The notes below the pieces were generated by a model. That model saw only the letters and a list, made by a program, of their open reading frames with translations. It did no database searches and was not told the DNA's origin. A DNA stretch of 64,000 nucleotides from Steroidobacter agaridevorans (GTDB taxonomy: Bacteria > Pseudomonadota > Gammaproteobacteria > Steroidobacterales > Steroidobacteraceae), in contig NZ_BLJO01000002.1 of the NCBI RefSeq assembly GCF_009932555.1, positions 777,426 through 841,425 on the forward strand, given 5' to 3'. Position 1 is the stretch's first letter. Every line of letters starts with the position of its first letter. Shown here in pieces: positions 35,730 through 44,925 of the stretch. A program made the position numbers and the translations under genes.

Positions 35730-36521
35730 TCAGCGGCCAGTGAACTTCGGTGTACGTTTTTCGGTGAACGCCGCGACGCCCTCGGCGTAGTCCTGCGAGC
35801 GTCCCAGTTCGCGCTGGAAGTCGCGTTCCTGATCGAGCTGCTGCTCGAGCGAATGACTCCAGGATTCGTAGATCGCTTGTTTGGTACGAGCCAGTCCGCG
35901 CGTGGGCGCGGCGGCCAATTGCGTGGCGAGTTGATCGACAGTGCTCTTGAACTCTACATCTTCGACACAGCGCCAGATCAGGCCCCATTGCGCTGCCTGC
36001 TCGGCGGGCAACTTGTCGCCCAACAACGCAAGGCCCATGGCTCGCGCATTGCCGAGCAGTCGCGGCAAGAACCAGGTGCCGCCAGAATCTGGAACCAGGC
36101 CGAGCTTGCTGAATGCCTGCACGAAGCTCGCGGACTTTGTCGCAATGACCAGATCACAGGCCAGCGCGATGTTTGCTCCGGCGCCCGCGGCAACTCCGTT
36201 GATCGCGCCAATCACAGGCATCGGCAGATTGCGGAGGGCCAGCACCAACGGCTTGTAATAGTTTTCGATGGAATCGCCGAGATCGACGCCCTGCCCGCCC
36301 GGTGCAACGGCCCGGTCGCCCAAGTCCTGTCCGGCGCAAAAGCCGCGTCCGGCGCCACTGAACACGAGCACGCGCGCCTCGCTGTTGTTCGTGAGCTGCG
36401 AAAGCGCCTCGCGCACTTCCTTATGCATCTGCACGTTGAAACTGTTGAGACGATCCGGCCGGTTCAAGGTGAGCCGCGCCACGCCGCCCGAGACCTCGAA
36501 AAAAATTGTCTGGTAAGTCAT
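35730..36521 (-). CDS. paaG: PaaG: 1,2-epoxyphenylacetyl-CoA isomerase
   Basis: The 263-residue crotonase-fold protein matches PaaG in length and in motifs: an oxyanion-hole segment (GAGRGFCAGQDL), INGVAAGAGANIALACDL, and FSKLGLVPDSGGTWFLPRLLG. PaaG converts ring-1,2-epoxyphenylacetyl-CoA to oxepin-CoA, the substrate of PaaZ. It lies 26 bases before paaZ and one base after paaE. Confidence 0.9.
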   Translation of the reverse strand: MTYQTIFFEVSGGVARLTLNRPDRLNSFNVQMHKEVREALSQLTNNSEARVLVFSGAGRGFCAGQDLGDRAVAPGGQGVDLGDSIENYYKPLVLALRNLPMPVIGAINGVAAGAGANIALACDLVIATKSASFVQAFSKLGLVPDSGGTWFLPRLLGNARAMGLALLGDKLPAEQAAQWGLIWRCVEDVEFKSTVDQLATQLAAAPTRGLARTKQAIYESWSHSLEQQLDQERDFQRELGRSQDYAEGVAAFTEKRTPKFTGR

Positions 36522-36522
36522 G

Positions 36523-37614
36523 TCAGCGCTCGTCGTAGGTTAATTCGAGCTCGCGGCTGGTCGGCTTCGCCTGGCAGCACAGCACAAAGCCTTCCTTCAC
36601 TTCCCAAGGCTCCAACGCGTAGTTCACCGCCATTTCGGCGCTGCCGCGCGTGACCTTGACCCGGCAAGTGGAGCATACGCCGGCCCGACACGAGTACGGC
36701 AGCTCCATGCCCATGCGCTCGGCCGCATCGAGCACGGTCGCATCGTCGTCGAGCATCGCGAAGGTGCGCTGACGACCATCCATCGTGATGGTGATTTCCG
36801 CCACCTCTTCGGCCGTCGCTCGCTTCGGCTTTGCTTGAGCCGCCAGCGCGGGTTGAATCGAGCCCGCCGGCATGTCGCTGGCGAAACGTTCAGTGTGAAT
36901 ACGCTTGGCGTCGACGCCGAGACCGACCAGCGTGTCGCGCACGCTCTCGATCATGTCGCCGGGACCGCAGAGGAAAAATGCGTCGGTGTCGAGCGGATCG
37001 AACACTTCCTTGCTGAGCAAGGTCACCTTCTCGCGATCCAGTCGGCCGTTGAACAACTCCACGTCCTGCGGCTCGCGGCTCAGGAGGAAGTACAGCGACA
37101 GGCGCGTCGGATAGCGATCCTTCAGCGCCAGCAACTCCTCGGCGAACATGATGGTCGAGGTCGTTCGATTGCTATAGAACAGCATGATGCGGCTGTTCGG
37201 CTCGCGAGCCAGCAGGTTCTTCACGATGCCCAGAATCGGCGTGATGCCGCTGCCACCGGCGAATGCGCAGTAAGTGCGCTCCGCGGCCGGCTGCGGCTCG
37301 GCGAAGAAGCGACCCGTCGGCGTCAGCACTTCGATGCTGTCCCCGGCTCGCAATTGATTCGCGAGGTACTGCGACATGCTGCCGTTATCGTGAACGCGCA
37401 CGCCGATGCGCAAGTGACTATCGTCAGCCGCGCTGCAGATCGAATAGGTGCGCCGGACTTCCTGTCCGCCGATCTGCGCACGCACACCGACGTGCTGCCC
37501 GGGAAGAAAGCGATACGCCTCGCGCAACGACTCGGGCACTTCAAACGAAATGCACAGCGCGTCGCTGCCCTCAGGATGCACGTCGGCCACTTTGAGCGGA
37601 TGAAAGGTCAGCAT
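36523..37614 (-). CDS. paaE: PaaE: phenylacetyl-CoA epoxidase reductase subunit
   Basis: The 363-residue protein has an FAD/NAD(P)H ferredoxin-reductase part (about 1-240; RRTYSICSAAD is the FAD site, AGGSGITPILGI the NAD(P)H site) and a C-terminal plant-type 2Fe-2S domain (about 270-363) with ligands in CRAGVCSTC and a later CC (VLCCQAKP). It supplies electrons from NADPH to the PaaABC oxygenase. Confidence 0.93.
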   Translation of the reverse strand: MLTFHPLKVADVHPEGSDALCISFEVPESLREAYRFLPGQHVGVRAQIGGQEVRRTYSICSAADDSHLRIGVRVHDNGSMSQYLANQLRAGDSIEVLTPTGRFFAEPQPAAERTYCAFAGGSGITPILGIVKNLLAREPNSRIMLFYSNRTTSTIMFAEELLALKDRYPTRLSLYFLLSREPQDVELFNGRLDREKVTLLSKEVFDPLDTDAFFLCGPGDMIESVRDTLVGLGVDAKRIHTERFASDMPAGSIQPALAAQAKPKRATAEEVAEITITMDGRQRTFAMLDDDATVLDAAERMGMELPYSCRAGVCSTCRVKVTRGSAEMAVNYALEPWEVKEGFVLCCQAKPTSRELELTYDER

Positions 37615-37618
37615 GAAC

Positions 37619-38143
37619 TCAGATGCACTTGAAATATTCGAATGGTTCTAGACAGCTCGCGCACCGATACAACGCCTTGCAGGGCGTCGATGCGAACTCG
37701 CTCACTTTGCTGGTCTGCATGGAGGAGCAGCGCGGGCAAGCCACCTTCGGCTCCCGGAATAGATGCTTCGGATGACTCACCGAGTGAGCGGGCGGCGCGA
37801 TGCCATATTCTTTGAGCTTGGCGCGACCGCTCTCCGTCAGCCAGTCGCTGGTCCACGGCGGCGACAGCACCGACTCGACCTTGGGGTGCTCGTAGCCTTC
37901 CGCTTCGAGCCGGGTCTCGATGGAGCGCGCGATGACCTCAGTCGCTGGACAACCGGTGTAAGTCGGCGACACGCCCACGGTCACTCGACCGTCGTCCGCC
38001 AGGCGAACGTGACGAATGATCCCCAGCTCCACTACGCTGAGCACTGGAATCTCCGGGTCCGGCACGTCCGCCAGAATGCGCCAGATCTCGCGCTCCGCCG
38101 GAGCGACGAATCGATCGACGCGATTGGCGGGCGCCTGGTTCAT
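37619..38143 (-). CDS. paaD: PaaD: phenylacetyl-CoA epoxidase maturation protein
   Basis: The 174-residue product starts at the ATG at 38143, two bases after the paaC stop. A MIP18/DUF59-like domain (ILADVPDPEIPVLSVVELGIIR, VSPTYTGCPATEVI) and a C-terminal Cys-rich region (CPRCSS, YRCASC) match PaaD, which is thought to help Fe-S/diiron assembly. A longer start upstream would overlap paaC by 165 bases and is not supported. Confidence 0.9.
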   Translation of the reverse strand: MNQAPANRVDRFVAPAEREIWRILADVPDPEIPVLSVVELGIIRHVRLADDGRVTVGVSPTYTGCPATEVIARSIETRLEAEGYEHPKVESVLSPPWTSDWLTESGRAKLKEYGIAPPAHSVSHPKHLFREPKVACPRCSSMQTSKVSEFASTPCKALYRCASCLEPFEYFKCI

Positions 38144-38145
38144 GA

Positions 38146-38931
38146 CTACCACTGCACCCCAGGGTAGGTCCGCTGCATGAACTGCATCTCGGCCAGCAGG
38201 TGACTCAGATGCTCGCTGTGCTGATTGCGCTTGCCGAACCAGCGATAGGAAACATCGGCCGGCTTCTTCAACGTGGCTTCCGTCAGCACCTGCTCGACGT
38301 TCGCAGCCCACGCGGCGCGCAGCGACGCAGGATCGGGCCCTAGTCCGGCAGCTGCGGCTTCTTCATCGACCGCGCCCGGCGCGAAGAACTCGCTCGTGAA
38401 TTTCCACAGCGAATCCAGGCCATCCTGCACGCGTTTGTGACTTTCTTCGGTACCATCGCCCAGCCGCACCATCCAACCCGAGCTGAACCGATAGTGATAG
38501 CGCGTCTCTTTGAGCGCCTTGGCGGCGAGCTCAGCGAGGCGCGGCTCCGATGAACCCTGCAGGCACTCGAACAACTCCAGCTGCCAGGCATCGATCAGGA
38601 ACTGCCGCACGATGGTGTGGCCGAAATCCACATTGGGCTGTTCGACCAGCGCGAGATTCGTGAAGTCGGACGGATCGCGCAGGAACGCGAGATCGTCCTC
38701 GGTGCGGCCCTTGCCTTCGATCTCACCGGCATACGACAGCAGATAACGCGCCTGCCCCAGCAAATCGAGCGCGATGTTGGCCAGCGCCAGATCTTCCTCG
38801 AGCGCGGGCGCATGACCGACCCACTCGCCCAGTCGCTGCGCGAGAATCAGGCTCGTATCGCCAAGGTGAACCGCGTAACGGAAACGCAAGTCCGTCGAAG
38901 CGGAGAGCACGGTTGCGGCCGAGGCGCTCAT
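38146..38931 (-). CDS. paaC: PaaC: phenylacetyl-CoA epoxidase structural subunit
   Basis: The 261-residue ferritin-like protein matches PaaC: LGDTSLILAQRLGEWVGHAPALEEDLALANIALDLLGQ at the start, ending at YPGVQW. It stabilises PaaA in the epoxidase complex and lacks a complete diiron site. Its ATG overlaps the paaB stop (ATGA, 38928-38931). Confidence 0.93.
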   Translation of the reverse strand: MSASAATVLSASTDLRFRYAVHLGDTSLILAQRLGEWVGHAPALEEDLALANIALDLLGQARYLLSYAGEIEGKGRTEDDLAFLRDPSDFTNLALVEQPNVDFGHTIVRQFLIDAWQLELFECLQGSSEPRLAELAAKALKETRYHYRFSSGWMVRLGDGTEESHKRVQDGLDSLWKFTSEFFAPGAVDEEAAAAGLGPDPASLRAAWAANVEQVLTEATLKKPADVSYRWFGKRNQHSEHLSHLLAEMQFMQRTYPGVQW

Positions 38932-39221
38932 AGATTCTTCACCTCGTCCGGAATCGAATAGAACGTCGGATGGCGATAGATCTTGTCCTTCGCCGGCTCG
39001 AACAACGCCTCGGCATCGCCCGGATCCGACGCGGTGATATCCGAGGAGCGCACGACCCAGATGCTCACGCCTTCCTGACGGCGGGTATACAGATCACGCG
39101 CGTGCTCGACGGCCTGGCGCGCATCGACAGCATGAATACTGCCGACGTGCTTGTGCTCCAACCCCGAGCGCGCACGAATGAATACTTCGTACAGCGGCCA
39201 CTGCTTGCGTTGCTGACTCAT
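38928..39221 (-). CDS. paaB: PaaB: phenylacetyl-CoA epoxidase small subunit
   Basis: The 97-residue protein from the ATG at 39221 (GAGGGA ribosome site about ten bases before) has WPLYEVFIRARSGLEHKHVGSIHA and the expected PaaB length. It bridges PaaA-PaaC heterodimers in the epoxidase. It is 11 bases after paaA. Confidence 0.92.
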   Translation of the reverse strand: MSQQRKQWPLYEVFIRARSGLEHKHVGSIHAVDARQAVEHARDLYTRRQEGVSIWVVRSSDITASDPGDAEALFEPAKDKIYRHPTFYSIPDEVKNL

Positions 39222-39232
39222 ATATTTATCCC

Positions 39233-40228
39233 TCAAGCGGCCTGCGTTTCGCGAGCACGCTGTTTCTCTGCATGGGCGAGCGCGGCTTCGCGCACCCAAC
39301 GCCCGTCATCGTGAGCGCGACGACGCGTCTCGAGCCGCTCGCGATTGCACGGACCGTTGCCTTTCAGCACTTCCTCGAATTCTTTCCAGTCGATGGGGCC
39401 GTGAATGTAGTGCTGGGTCGCTTCGTCCCAGCGCAGGTCCGGATCCGGCACTTTCAGGCCGAGGAACTCGGCTTGCGGGACGGTAATGTCGATGAACTTC
39501 TGCCGCAGCTCGTCGTTGCTGAAACGTTTGATCTTCCAGCGCATGGACTGCGCGGTGTGCTTGGACGTCGCGTCGTTCGGGCCGAACATCATGATCGACG
39601 GCCACCACCAGCGATTGAGTGCGTCCTGAGCCATGCGATGCTGCTCGGGCGTACCGCGAGCCAGCGTCATCATGATTTCGAAGCCCTGGCGCTGATGGAA
39701 GCTTTCTTCCTTACAGATGCGCACCATGGCTCGCGCGTACGGGCCATAAGAGCAACGACAGATCGGAATCTGATTCATGATGGCCGCGCCATCGACCAGC
39801 CAGCCGATCGCGCCCACATCCGCCCACGTCGGGGTCGGATAGTTGAAGATGCTGGAGTACTTCGCCGTGCCGGCGAGCAACTGCTCCAACAGCTCATCGC
39901 GTGAAATGCCGAGCGTTTCGGCGGCGCTGTAGAGATACATGCCGTGACCGCCCTCGTCCTGCACCTTGGCGATCAGTACCGCCTTACGGCGCAGCGACGG
40001 AGCGCGCGTGATCCAGTTGCCTTCGGGCAGCATGCCGACGATCTCGGAGTGCGCATGCTGTGAGATCTGGCGAATGAGCGTCTGCCGGTACGCGTCGGGC
40101 ATCCAGTCCTTCGGCTCGATGCGCTCGTCCTCGTCGACCTTGCTCTGAAAACGCTGCTCGAGCGTCACGGCATCGGTCGCCTGATGCAGGCAATCCGCGC
40201 CCAGGGAATCCAAACCTTGCGTGTACAT
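39233..40228 (-). CDS. paaA: PaaA: phenylacetyl-CoA epoxidase catalytic subunit
   Basis: The product is 331 residues from the ATG at 40228, which follows GGAGGTGTGGGGG. It has the diiron ferritin-like core with the Glu/His ligand motifs [20 protein letters not shown] (ExxH) and [12 protein letters not shown] (ExxH). PaaA is the oxygenase that makes the ring 1,2-epoxide of phenylacetyl-CoA. It is the first gene of the paa operon. An earlier in-frame start at 40264 lies inside the operator region and is unlikely. Confidence 0.94.
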   Translation of the reverse strand: MYTQGLDSLGADCLHQATDAVTLEQRFQSKVDEDERIEPKDWMPDAYRQTLIRQISQHAHSEIVGMLPEGNWITRAPSLRRKAVLIAKVQDEGGHGMYLYSAAETLGISRDELLEQLLAGTAKYSSIFNYPTPTWADVGAIGWLVDGAAIMNQIPICRCSYGPYARAMVRICKEESFHQRQGFEIMMTLARGTPEQHRMAQDALNRWWWPSIMMFGPNDATSKHTAQSMRWKIKRFSNDELRQKFIDITVPQAEFLGLKVPDPDLRWDEATQHYIHGPIDWKEFEEVLKGNGPCNRERLETRRRAHDDGRWVREAALAHAEKQRARETQAA

Positions 40229-40254
40229 AAAGCCCCCACACCTCCAGCTCAGGC

Positions 40255-40297
40255 AATGTGACACAAAACGATGCGTGTATCAATTTTTTCTGTGTCA
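40255..40297. promoter_or_regulatory. Divergent paaA/paaX promoter-operator region
   Basis: An inverted repeat TGACACA (40259-40265) and TGTGTCA (40291-40297), 32 bases centre to centre, brackets TGATACACGCATCG on the minus strand (40269-40282), which resembles the TGATTCGCG core known for PaaX boxes of E. coli. The same site overlaps a possible minus-strand -35 (TTGATA, 40279-40284) with a weak -10 (CACATT, 40255-40260; 18-base spacer). Repression of paaA by PaaX, relieved by phenylacetyl-CoA, is the expected mode. Alignment is by eye. Confidence 0.45.
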
Positions 40298-40363
40298 TAT
40301 GAGACCGCAATGCACCGGCCGCGCTGGGCAATCCCGACGCCGCCTGCGCTAACATGCGGCTCC

Positions 40364-41338
40364 ATGTCAGCCAAATCGCACTCGGCCTTCGTCACTCGCA
40401 CCAACGCGCTCGTCGCCCGCTTCCGGCGGCAGCGCCCGCTCCGGGGCGGATCGTTGTTGGTCACGATCCTGGGCGATGCCATCGCCCCTCGCGGCGGCAC
40501 CATTGCGCTGGCCAGCCTGATCAAGCTGGCCATGCCGTTCGGGTTGACCGAGCGCCTGGTTCGCACATCCATCGGGCGCCTCGCCAACGAGGAATGGGTC
40601 AGCTTCGAACGTAGCGGCCGCGCGAGCTTCTACAGCCTCACGACCAATGGCCGCGCCCGCTTCGCCGAGGCCACCCAACGAATCTATGGCGCGCCTCCGC
40701 AGGATTGGGATGGCTTGTGGACCATGGCCATCGTCCCGCCCACGTTGAAAAGTCGACGCGACGATCTGCGGGAAGAGCTGCTGTGGCTGGGCTTCGGTCA
40801 AATCACGCCCGGCGTGTTCGCTCATCCCACCTATAAAGAGTCGGCGATCAACGCCCGCATCGACGAGTTGCAGTCGGCCGGTCAGCTGGTCGTCATGAAG
40901 GGCTCGATCCTGTCGCAGGCGGCGAGCGCCAACCTGGTCGCCATGGGTTGGAACCTGGACGATCTGGCGCGCCGCTACCGACGCTTCATCGACATGTTCT
41001 CGCCAGTCGCGGCTGCCTTGAACGGCGCGAACGACGTTGCTATCGACGGCGATGTCGCCTTCCTCCTGCGCACGTTGCTGCTGCACGAGTACCGCAAGGT
41101 TCATTTGCGCGATCCTTTGCTGCCAGCAGCGCTATTGCCCGAAGACTGGGTTGGCGCCGATGCGCAGAAACTGTGCCGTGACTTGTATGCAACGGTCTTT
41201 CCGGCATCGGAGCAATATTTGTCGGCGACAGTGCAGACGCAGGCCGGCGCCCTACCGGCGCCGGCCGCGGAGATCTTCCAACGCTTTGGCGGACTGCCAC
41301 CCGCCGATGCGAACATTAGCAGCACGCGGCTGTCCTAG
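40364..41338 (+). CDS. paaX: PaaX: phenylacetyl-CoA-responsive repressor
   Basis: The 324-residue protein from the ATG at 40364 (MSAKSHSAF) has the N-terminal winged helix (GGTIALASLIKLAMPFGL, RTSIGRLANEEW) and C-terminal regions (LWLGFGQITPGVFAHP, RYRRFIDMFSP) of PaaX, close to the family's usual length. It is divergent from paaA, as expected of a local repressor. The upstream ATG at 40271 would add 31 residues that fall in the operator, so it is less likely. Confidence 0.88.
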   Translation: MSAKSHSAFVTRTNALVARFRRQRPLRGGSLLVTILGDAIAPRGGTIALASLIKLAMPFGLTERLVRTSIGRLANEEWVSFERSGRASFYSLTTNGRARFAEATQRIYGAPPQDWDGLWTMAIVPPTLKSRRDDLREELLWLGFGQITPGVFAHPTYKESAINARIDELQSAGQLVVMKGSILSQAASANLVAMGWNLDDLARRYRRFIDMFSPVAAALNGANDVAIDGDVAFLLRTLLLHEYRKVHLRDPLLPAALLPEDWVGADAQKLCRDLYATVFPASEQYLSATVQTQAGALPAPAAEIFQRFGGLPPADANISSTRLS

Positions 41339-41364
41339 TCGAAAGGGCCTCGGCCGCTTTCGAC
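41338..41364. terminator. Hairpin between convergent paaX and E2 genes
   Basis: GTCGAAAG (41338-41345) pairs with CTTTCGAC (41357-41364), with an inner GGCC/GGCC stem and one bulge. It starts at the last base of the paaX stop and lies seven bases before the E2 stop on the other strand, so it could serve as a two-way terminator. No clear U-tract is present. Confidence 0.5.
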
Positions 41365-41371
41365 AAATAGA

Positions 41372-42634
41372 CTAAGCGTCTTTCCAGTTCTCCAGTCGCT
41401 CCACCAGCACCTGCAGGAACCGGTTCGCGCGGTGGCCGTCCATCACGCGATGATCCAGCGTCAGCGTGATGAAGCAACGCGGCTGGATCACGATGCGGTC
41501 TTCGCCATTCTCGGTGACGACTACGGCCCGCTTCTCCAGCTTGCCCACCCCCAGAATCGCTGACTGTGGCTGGTTGATGATGATGGGCGTCGCCACGAGG
41601 CTGCCGCTCACGCCGTGATTGGAGATCGTGAACGTGCCATCGCGAACGTCGCTCGGTGTGAGCTTGTCGTTGCGCGCACGCTCGACCACGTCACCCAGCT
41701 CACGAGCGATGCCGAACAGATCCAATCCCTGCACGCTGCGGACCACCGGGACAACGAGCCCCTTGCCCTCGAGCGCCGTGCCGACGCCGATGTTGATGGT
41801 GTCGGGAACGATCAACGCATCGTCGGTCCAGCGGCTGTTCGCTTCGGGCACTTCCCGAATTGCATCGACGCACGCCGCCAGGAAATAGGCCGTGAACGTG
41901 AGCGACACGCCCTTCTGCTGGAACTCGTCCTTGTGAGCCGCGCGATGCGCGATCACCGCCGACATGTCGGCTTCAAACACGGTTGTGACATGCGGTGCCG
42001 TGTGCAGCAGACTTTCGACCATGCGCTCGGCAATGCGCTTGCGCATGGATGAATGCGGCACTCGGCGACCCGCGACGGCGGCTTCCGCTTCCGTCGGCAT
42101 CGAAGGTTTCCGCTGCTGAGTCTCGTTGTTCGTCCGGCGGGCAGCGACGTATGCGAGCACATCGTCGACCGTCACTCGACCACCGGCGCCCGTACCGCGA
42201 ATCGGCGCGGACTCGAGTCCGTGCTCAGCGATCAAACGGCGCACGGCCGGGCTGCTGCGGCCAGTCGACAAGGCTTCGGCATGAGCGGCGAGCGCCGCCA
42301 TCCGAATCTCTGCGCCTGGCGCTGCAGGTCGATTTGCGGCAGCGGGAGCCGGCTCCGATGCTGGCGCTGCCGCAGCTTCAGCGGCAGCTTGCGCCGACTG
42401 AATCGTGCCGAGCAATTCGCCGGGCTCGATCTCTTCCTGCTCGTGCTTGAGAATCTCGCGCAACACGCCGCCGGCGGGCGCGGGAATTTCGATGGTGACT
42501 TTGTCGGTCTCCACCTCGATGAGCGGCTCGTTCTCCGCAACCGTCTCGCCGATGTTCTTCAACCAGCGCTGGACTTGCGAACGCGTGCCTTCGGACTGCT
42601 CGCTCGGTGCGCGAACTTCAATCGTTGTTGTCAT
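41372..42634 (-). CDS. Branched-chain 2-oxoacid dehydrogenase E2 (dihydrolipoyl acyltransferase)
   Basis: The 420-residue protein has an N-terminal lipoyl domain (about 1-80; lipoylated Lys in EVETDKVTIEI), an Ala/Pro-rich linker, a peripheral subunit-binding domain (about 128-165; SSPAVRRLIAEHGLE, GTGAGGRVTVDDV) and a C-terminal acyltransferase domain with the catalytic DHRVMDG. E2 transfers the acyl group to CoA. The fused E1 upstream points to branched-chain 2-oxoacids (from Val, Leu, Ile) over pyruvate or 2-oxoglutarate. No E3 gene is adjacent. Confidence 0.85.
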   Translation of the reverse strand: MTTTIEVRAPSEQSEGTRSQVQRWLKNIGETVAENEPLIEVETDKVTIEIPAPAGGVLREILKHEQEEIEPGELLGTIQSAQAAAEAAAAPASEPAPAAANRPAAPGAEIRMAALAAHAEALSTGRSSPAVRRLIAEHGLESAPIRGTGAGGRVTVDDVLAYVAARRTNNETQQRKPSMPTEAEAAVAGRRVPHSSMRKRIAERMVESLLHTAPHVTTVFEADMSAVIAHRAAHKDEFQQKGVSLTFTAYFLAACVDAIREVPEANSRWTDDALIVPDTINIGVGTALEGKGLVVPVVRSVQGLDLFGIARELGDVVERARNDKLTPSDVRDGTFTISNHGVSGSLVATPIIINQPQSAILGVGKLEKRAVVVTENGEDRIVIQPRCFITLTLDHRVMDGHRANRFLQVLVERLENWKDA

Positions 42635-42648
42635 TTTCGGTCTCTCGA

Positions 42649-44766
42649 TCAGATGCTGGCGAGCTGACGGATGGCGTCAGTGATACGGGCGACACTCGGC
42701 ACGACCGAGTCGAGCAGCAGCGGACTGTGCGGGCTCGGCACGTCCGGCATGGTGACGCGCTCGATGGGTGCGTCCAGGTCGAAGAAGGCTTCTTTGGCCA
42801 AGGTCGCAGCGATCTCGGCGCCGAAGCCGGCAGTGAGGTTGTCTTCGTGCACGATCAAGCAACGACGCGTCTTGCGCACGGACGCCAGCACCGCCTCGCG
42901 ATCCCACGGCATCAGCGTGCGCAGATCGAGCAACTCGACATCGACACTCGATTCCTCCGCCGCCTGCTCACAACGCTCGACCATCGCGCCCCAGCTGATG
43001 ACGGTCAGCTCCGAACCTGCGCGTAGTTGCTTGGCCTTGCCGAACGGAACGATGAAGTCATCGCCCGGATACGGACGACGCGCCCAGGCGCCGTCGAGCA
43101 TCGCGCGATGCTCGAAGAAGATCGTCGGATCATTGGCACGCAACGCGCTTCGCAACAGGCCGACAGCGTCTTCGGCATTCGAAGGCATCGCGACTCGCCA
43201 GCCAATCGCGTGCACGAACTGCACTTCGTTACTCTGGCTGTGCCACGGATCGCCGCACTTGAAGAAACCACCGGGCATGCGCACCACCATCGGCGCCGCG
43301 AAACGATTGGCCGTGCGCCAGCGCATCGTGCCGCAATCGTTCAACTGCTCGACGGCCGGGTCGGCGTACTTGCGGAACTGAATCTCCGGCACCGGCATCA
43401 AGCCCGAGAGCGCCATGCCGACGGCGCGACCGATGATGCCTTCTTCCGACAGGCTGGTATCGAACACACGCGAGGCGCCGAACTTCTCCTGCAATCCCAG
43501 CGTCGCGGCGTGCACGCCGCCCTTGCGGCCAACGTCCTCGCCAAACACGACGACGCGCGGATTGATATTCAGCTCATGTTCCAGCGTGCGACGAATCGCC
43601 GTGACCATGTTGATGCGCGGCCCTTCGGCACGCGGCGTTTCACTGCCCTTCGGATGCTCCACGCCTGCATTCAACAGGCCGCCCTGCTGCTGCAGATCGA
43701 CGCTGCCGTCTGCTTTATTTTCGGAGAAGACATGAGTCGTTGAGCGAGTGACATCGGGCACTGGGCTTGCTTCGACCGCCGCCAGCGCAGCCTGCACATC
43801 GTCGTGCGCCTGCTGCTCGAGCGCCTTCCACGCGTCCTCGGAGATCACCGTCGGCACGAGCTGCGCACGCAATTGAACCAGCGGGTCGCGAGCACGCTCG
43901 GCGCTGATTTCTTCGGGCGTCTTATATGTCTGCGTGTCCTGGCCCGAATGGCCTGACAAACGCGGCACCAGCATTCGCATCAACACCGGCCCTTCGCCGG
44001 CACGCACCGCTGCGACAGCCTCGGCGAGCAGGTTCGCGGCCTCGACCGGCTTGGCGCTATCGCCTTCGATGATGCGGAGATTCTTGAAGCCCGAGAGATT
44101 GGCGGCGATGTTGCCGCCGGGCGTCTGGAAGTCGGACTTCACCGAGATGCCGTAGCCATTGTCTTCGATGAAGAACAGGATGGGCAGGCGTTGCGTGGTC
44201 GCGATCGTCAACGCGGACCAAAAGCCATTGGTCGCCGCGGAGGCATCGCCGCCATGAGCAACCGCGATGCAGCCGTTGGCCTCGGCTTCATGCAGAACCT
44301 GCGAGCGATACTGAAGCGACTGCGCCCAACCGATCGTCGGTGTGTACTGCGCACCGACGCCACCGCAGGCGGGCAACACGCAAACGCCTTCGCTTCTCGG
44401 AAGATTGAATACAACGCCGATATCGCGACCGTCGCTCACGCTGCCAGAGCGCATCATTGTCGACGCCAGCGCGTCCTTCAGCGACAGGCCCACTGAGAGC
44501 ATCAGCGGCCGGGAGCGGTAATACACGCCAATGCCATCGCGGGCGCCGGTCATCAATTGCCCAAGCAACACCTGCGTGACGTCATGGCCGCGCGCCGTGA
44601 ACTGATAAAGCACTTTACGCGCCGGCAGCAGTTGGGTCTCTTCCAGCTCATCCAGCGCTCGCGACACCAGGATTGTATGCACGACCCGCTGCCAATCCGG
44701 CTGCGGATGCTGCCGAGTCCCACTACCCACACCCCTGCCAAAAACCGAATGTCGTTCTGCGCTCAT
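42649..44766 (-). CDS. Branched-chain 2-oxoacid dehydrogenase E1, fused alpha and beta subunits
   Basis: The product is about 705 residues from the ATG at 44766; a TTG at 44784 is a possible alternative. The first half (about 25-330) is E1-alpha: HGGDASAATNGFWSALTIA and IEDNGYGIS bind thiamine diphosphate. The second half (about 385-705) is E1-beta: FGEDVGRKGGVHAATLGL, FDTSLSEEGIIGRAVGMALSG, RMPGGF. A low-complexity linker joins them. Separate subunits are the common form, but fused forms are known. It precedes E2 by 14 bases, and is divergent from an Lrp/AsnC regulator (BkdR-like arrangement). Confidence 0.88.
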   Translation of the reverse strand: MSAERHSVFGRGVGSGTRQHPQPDWQRVVHTILVSRALDELEETQLLPARKVLYQFTARGHDVTQVLLGQLMTGARDGIGVYYRSRPLMLSVGLSLKDALASTMMRSGSVSDGRDIGVVFNLPRSEGVCVLPACGGVGAQYTPTIGWAQSLQYRSQVLHEAEANGCIAVAHGGDASAATNGFWSALTIATTQRLPILFFIEDNGYGISVKSDFQTPGGNIAANLSGFKNLRIIEGDSAKPVEAANLLAEAVAAVRAGEGPVLMRMLVPRLSGHSGQDTQTYKTPEEISAERARDPLVQLRAQLVPTVISEDAWKALEQQAHDDVQAALAAVEASPVPDVTRSTTHVFSENKADGSVDLQQQGGLLNAGVEHPKGSETPRAEGPRINMVTAIRRTLEHELNINPRVVVFGEDVGRKGGVHAATLGLQEKFGASRVFDTSLSEEGIIGRAVGMALSGLMPVPEIQFRKYADPAVEQLNDCGTMRWRTANRFAAPMVVRMPGGFFKCGDPWHSQSNEVQFVHAIGWRVAMPSNAEDAVGLLRSALRANDPTIFFEHRAMLDGAWARRPYPGDDFIVPFGKAKQLRAGSELTVISWGAMVERCEQAAEESSVDVELLDLRTLMPWDREAVLASVRKTRRCLIVHEDNLTAGFGAEIAATLAKEAFFDLDAPIERVTMPDVPSPHSPLLLDSVVPSVARITDAIRQLASI

Positions 44767-44925
44767 CGCTCGCGTCTTATTCAATGCGGCCGTGCGTGCC
44801 GCATGCGCCAGCCTACGCCTGAGCCCGGAGCGGAAATCAACAAAGTGCGGCGCGTTTTACCTCCCAATTGGTGATAGTCTCCACTTCGACCCGCCGAATT
44901 AGGCGATTCCACTCCGGATGAGTTT

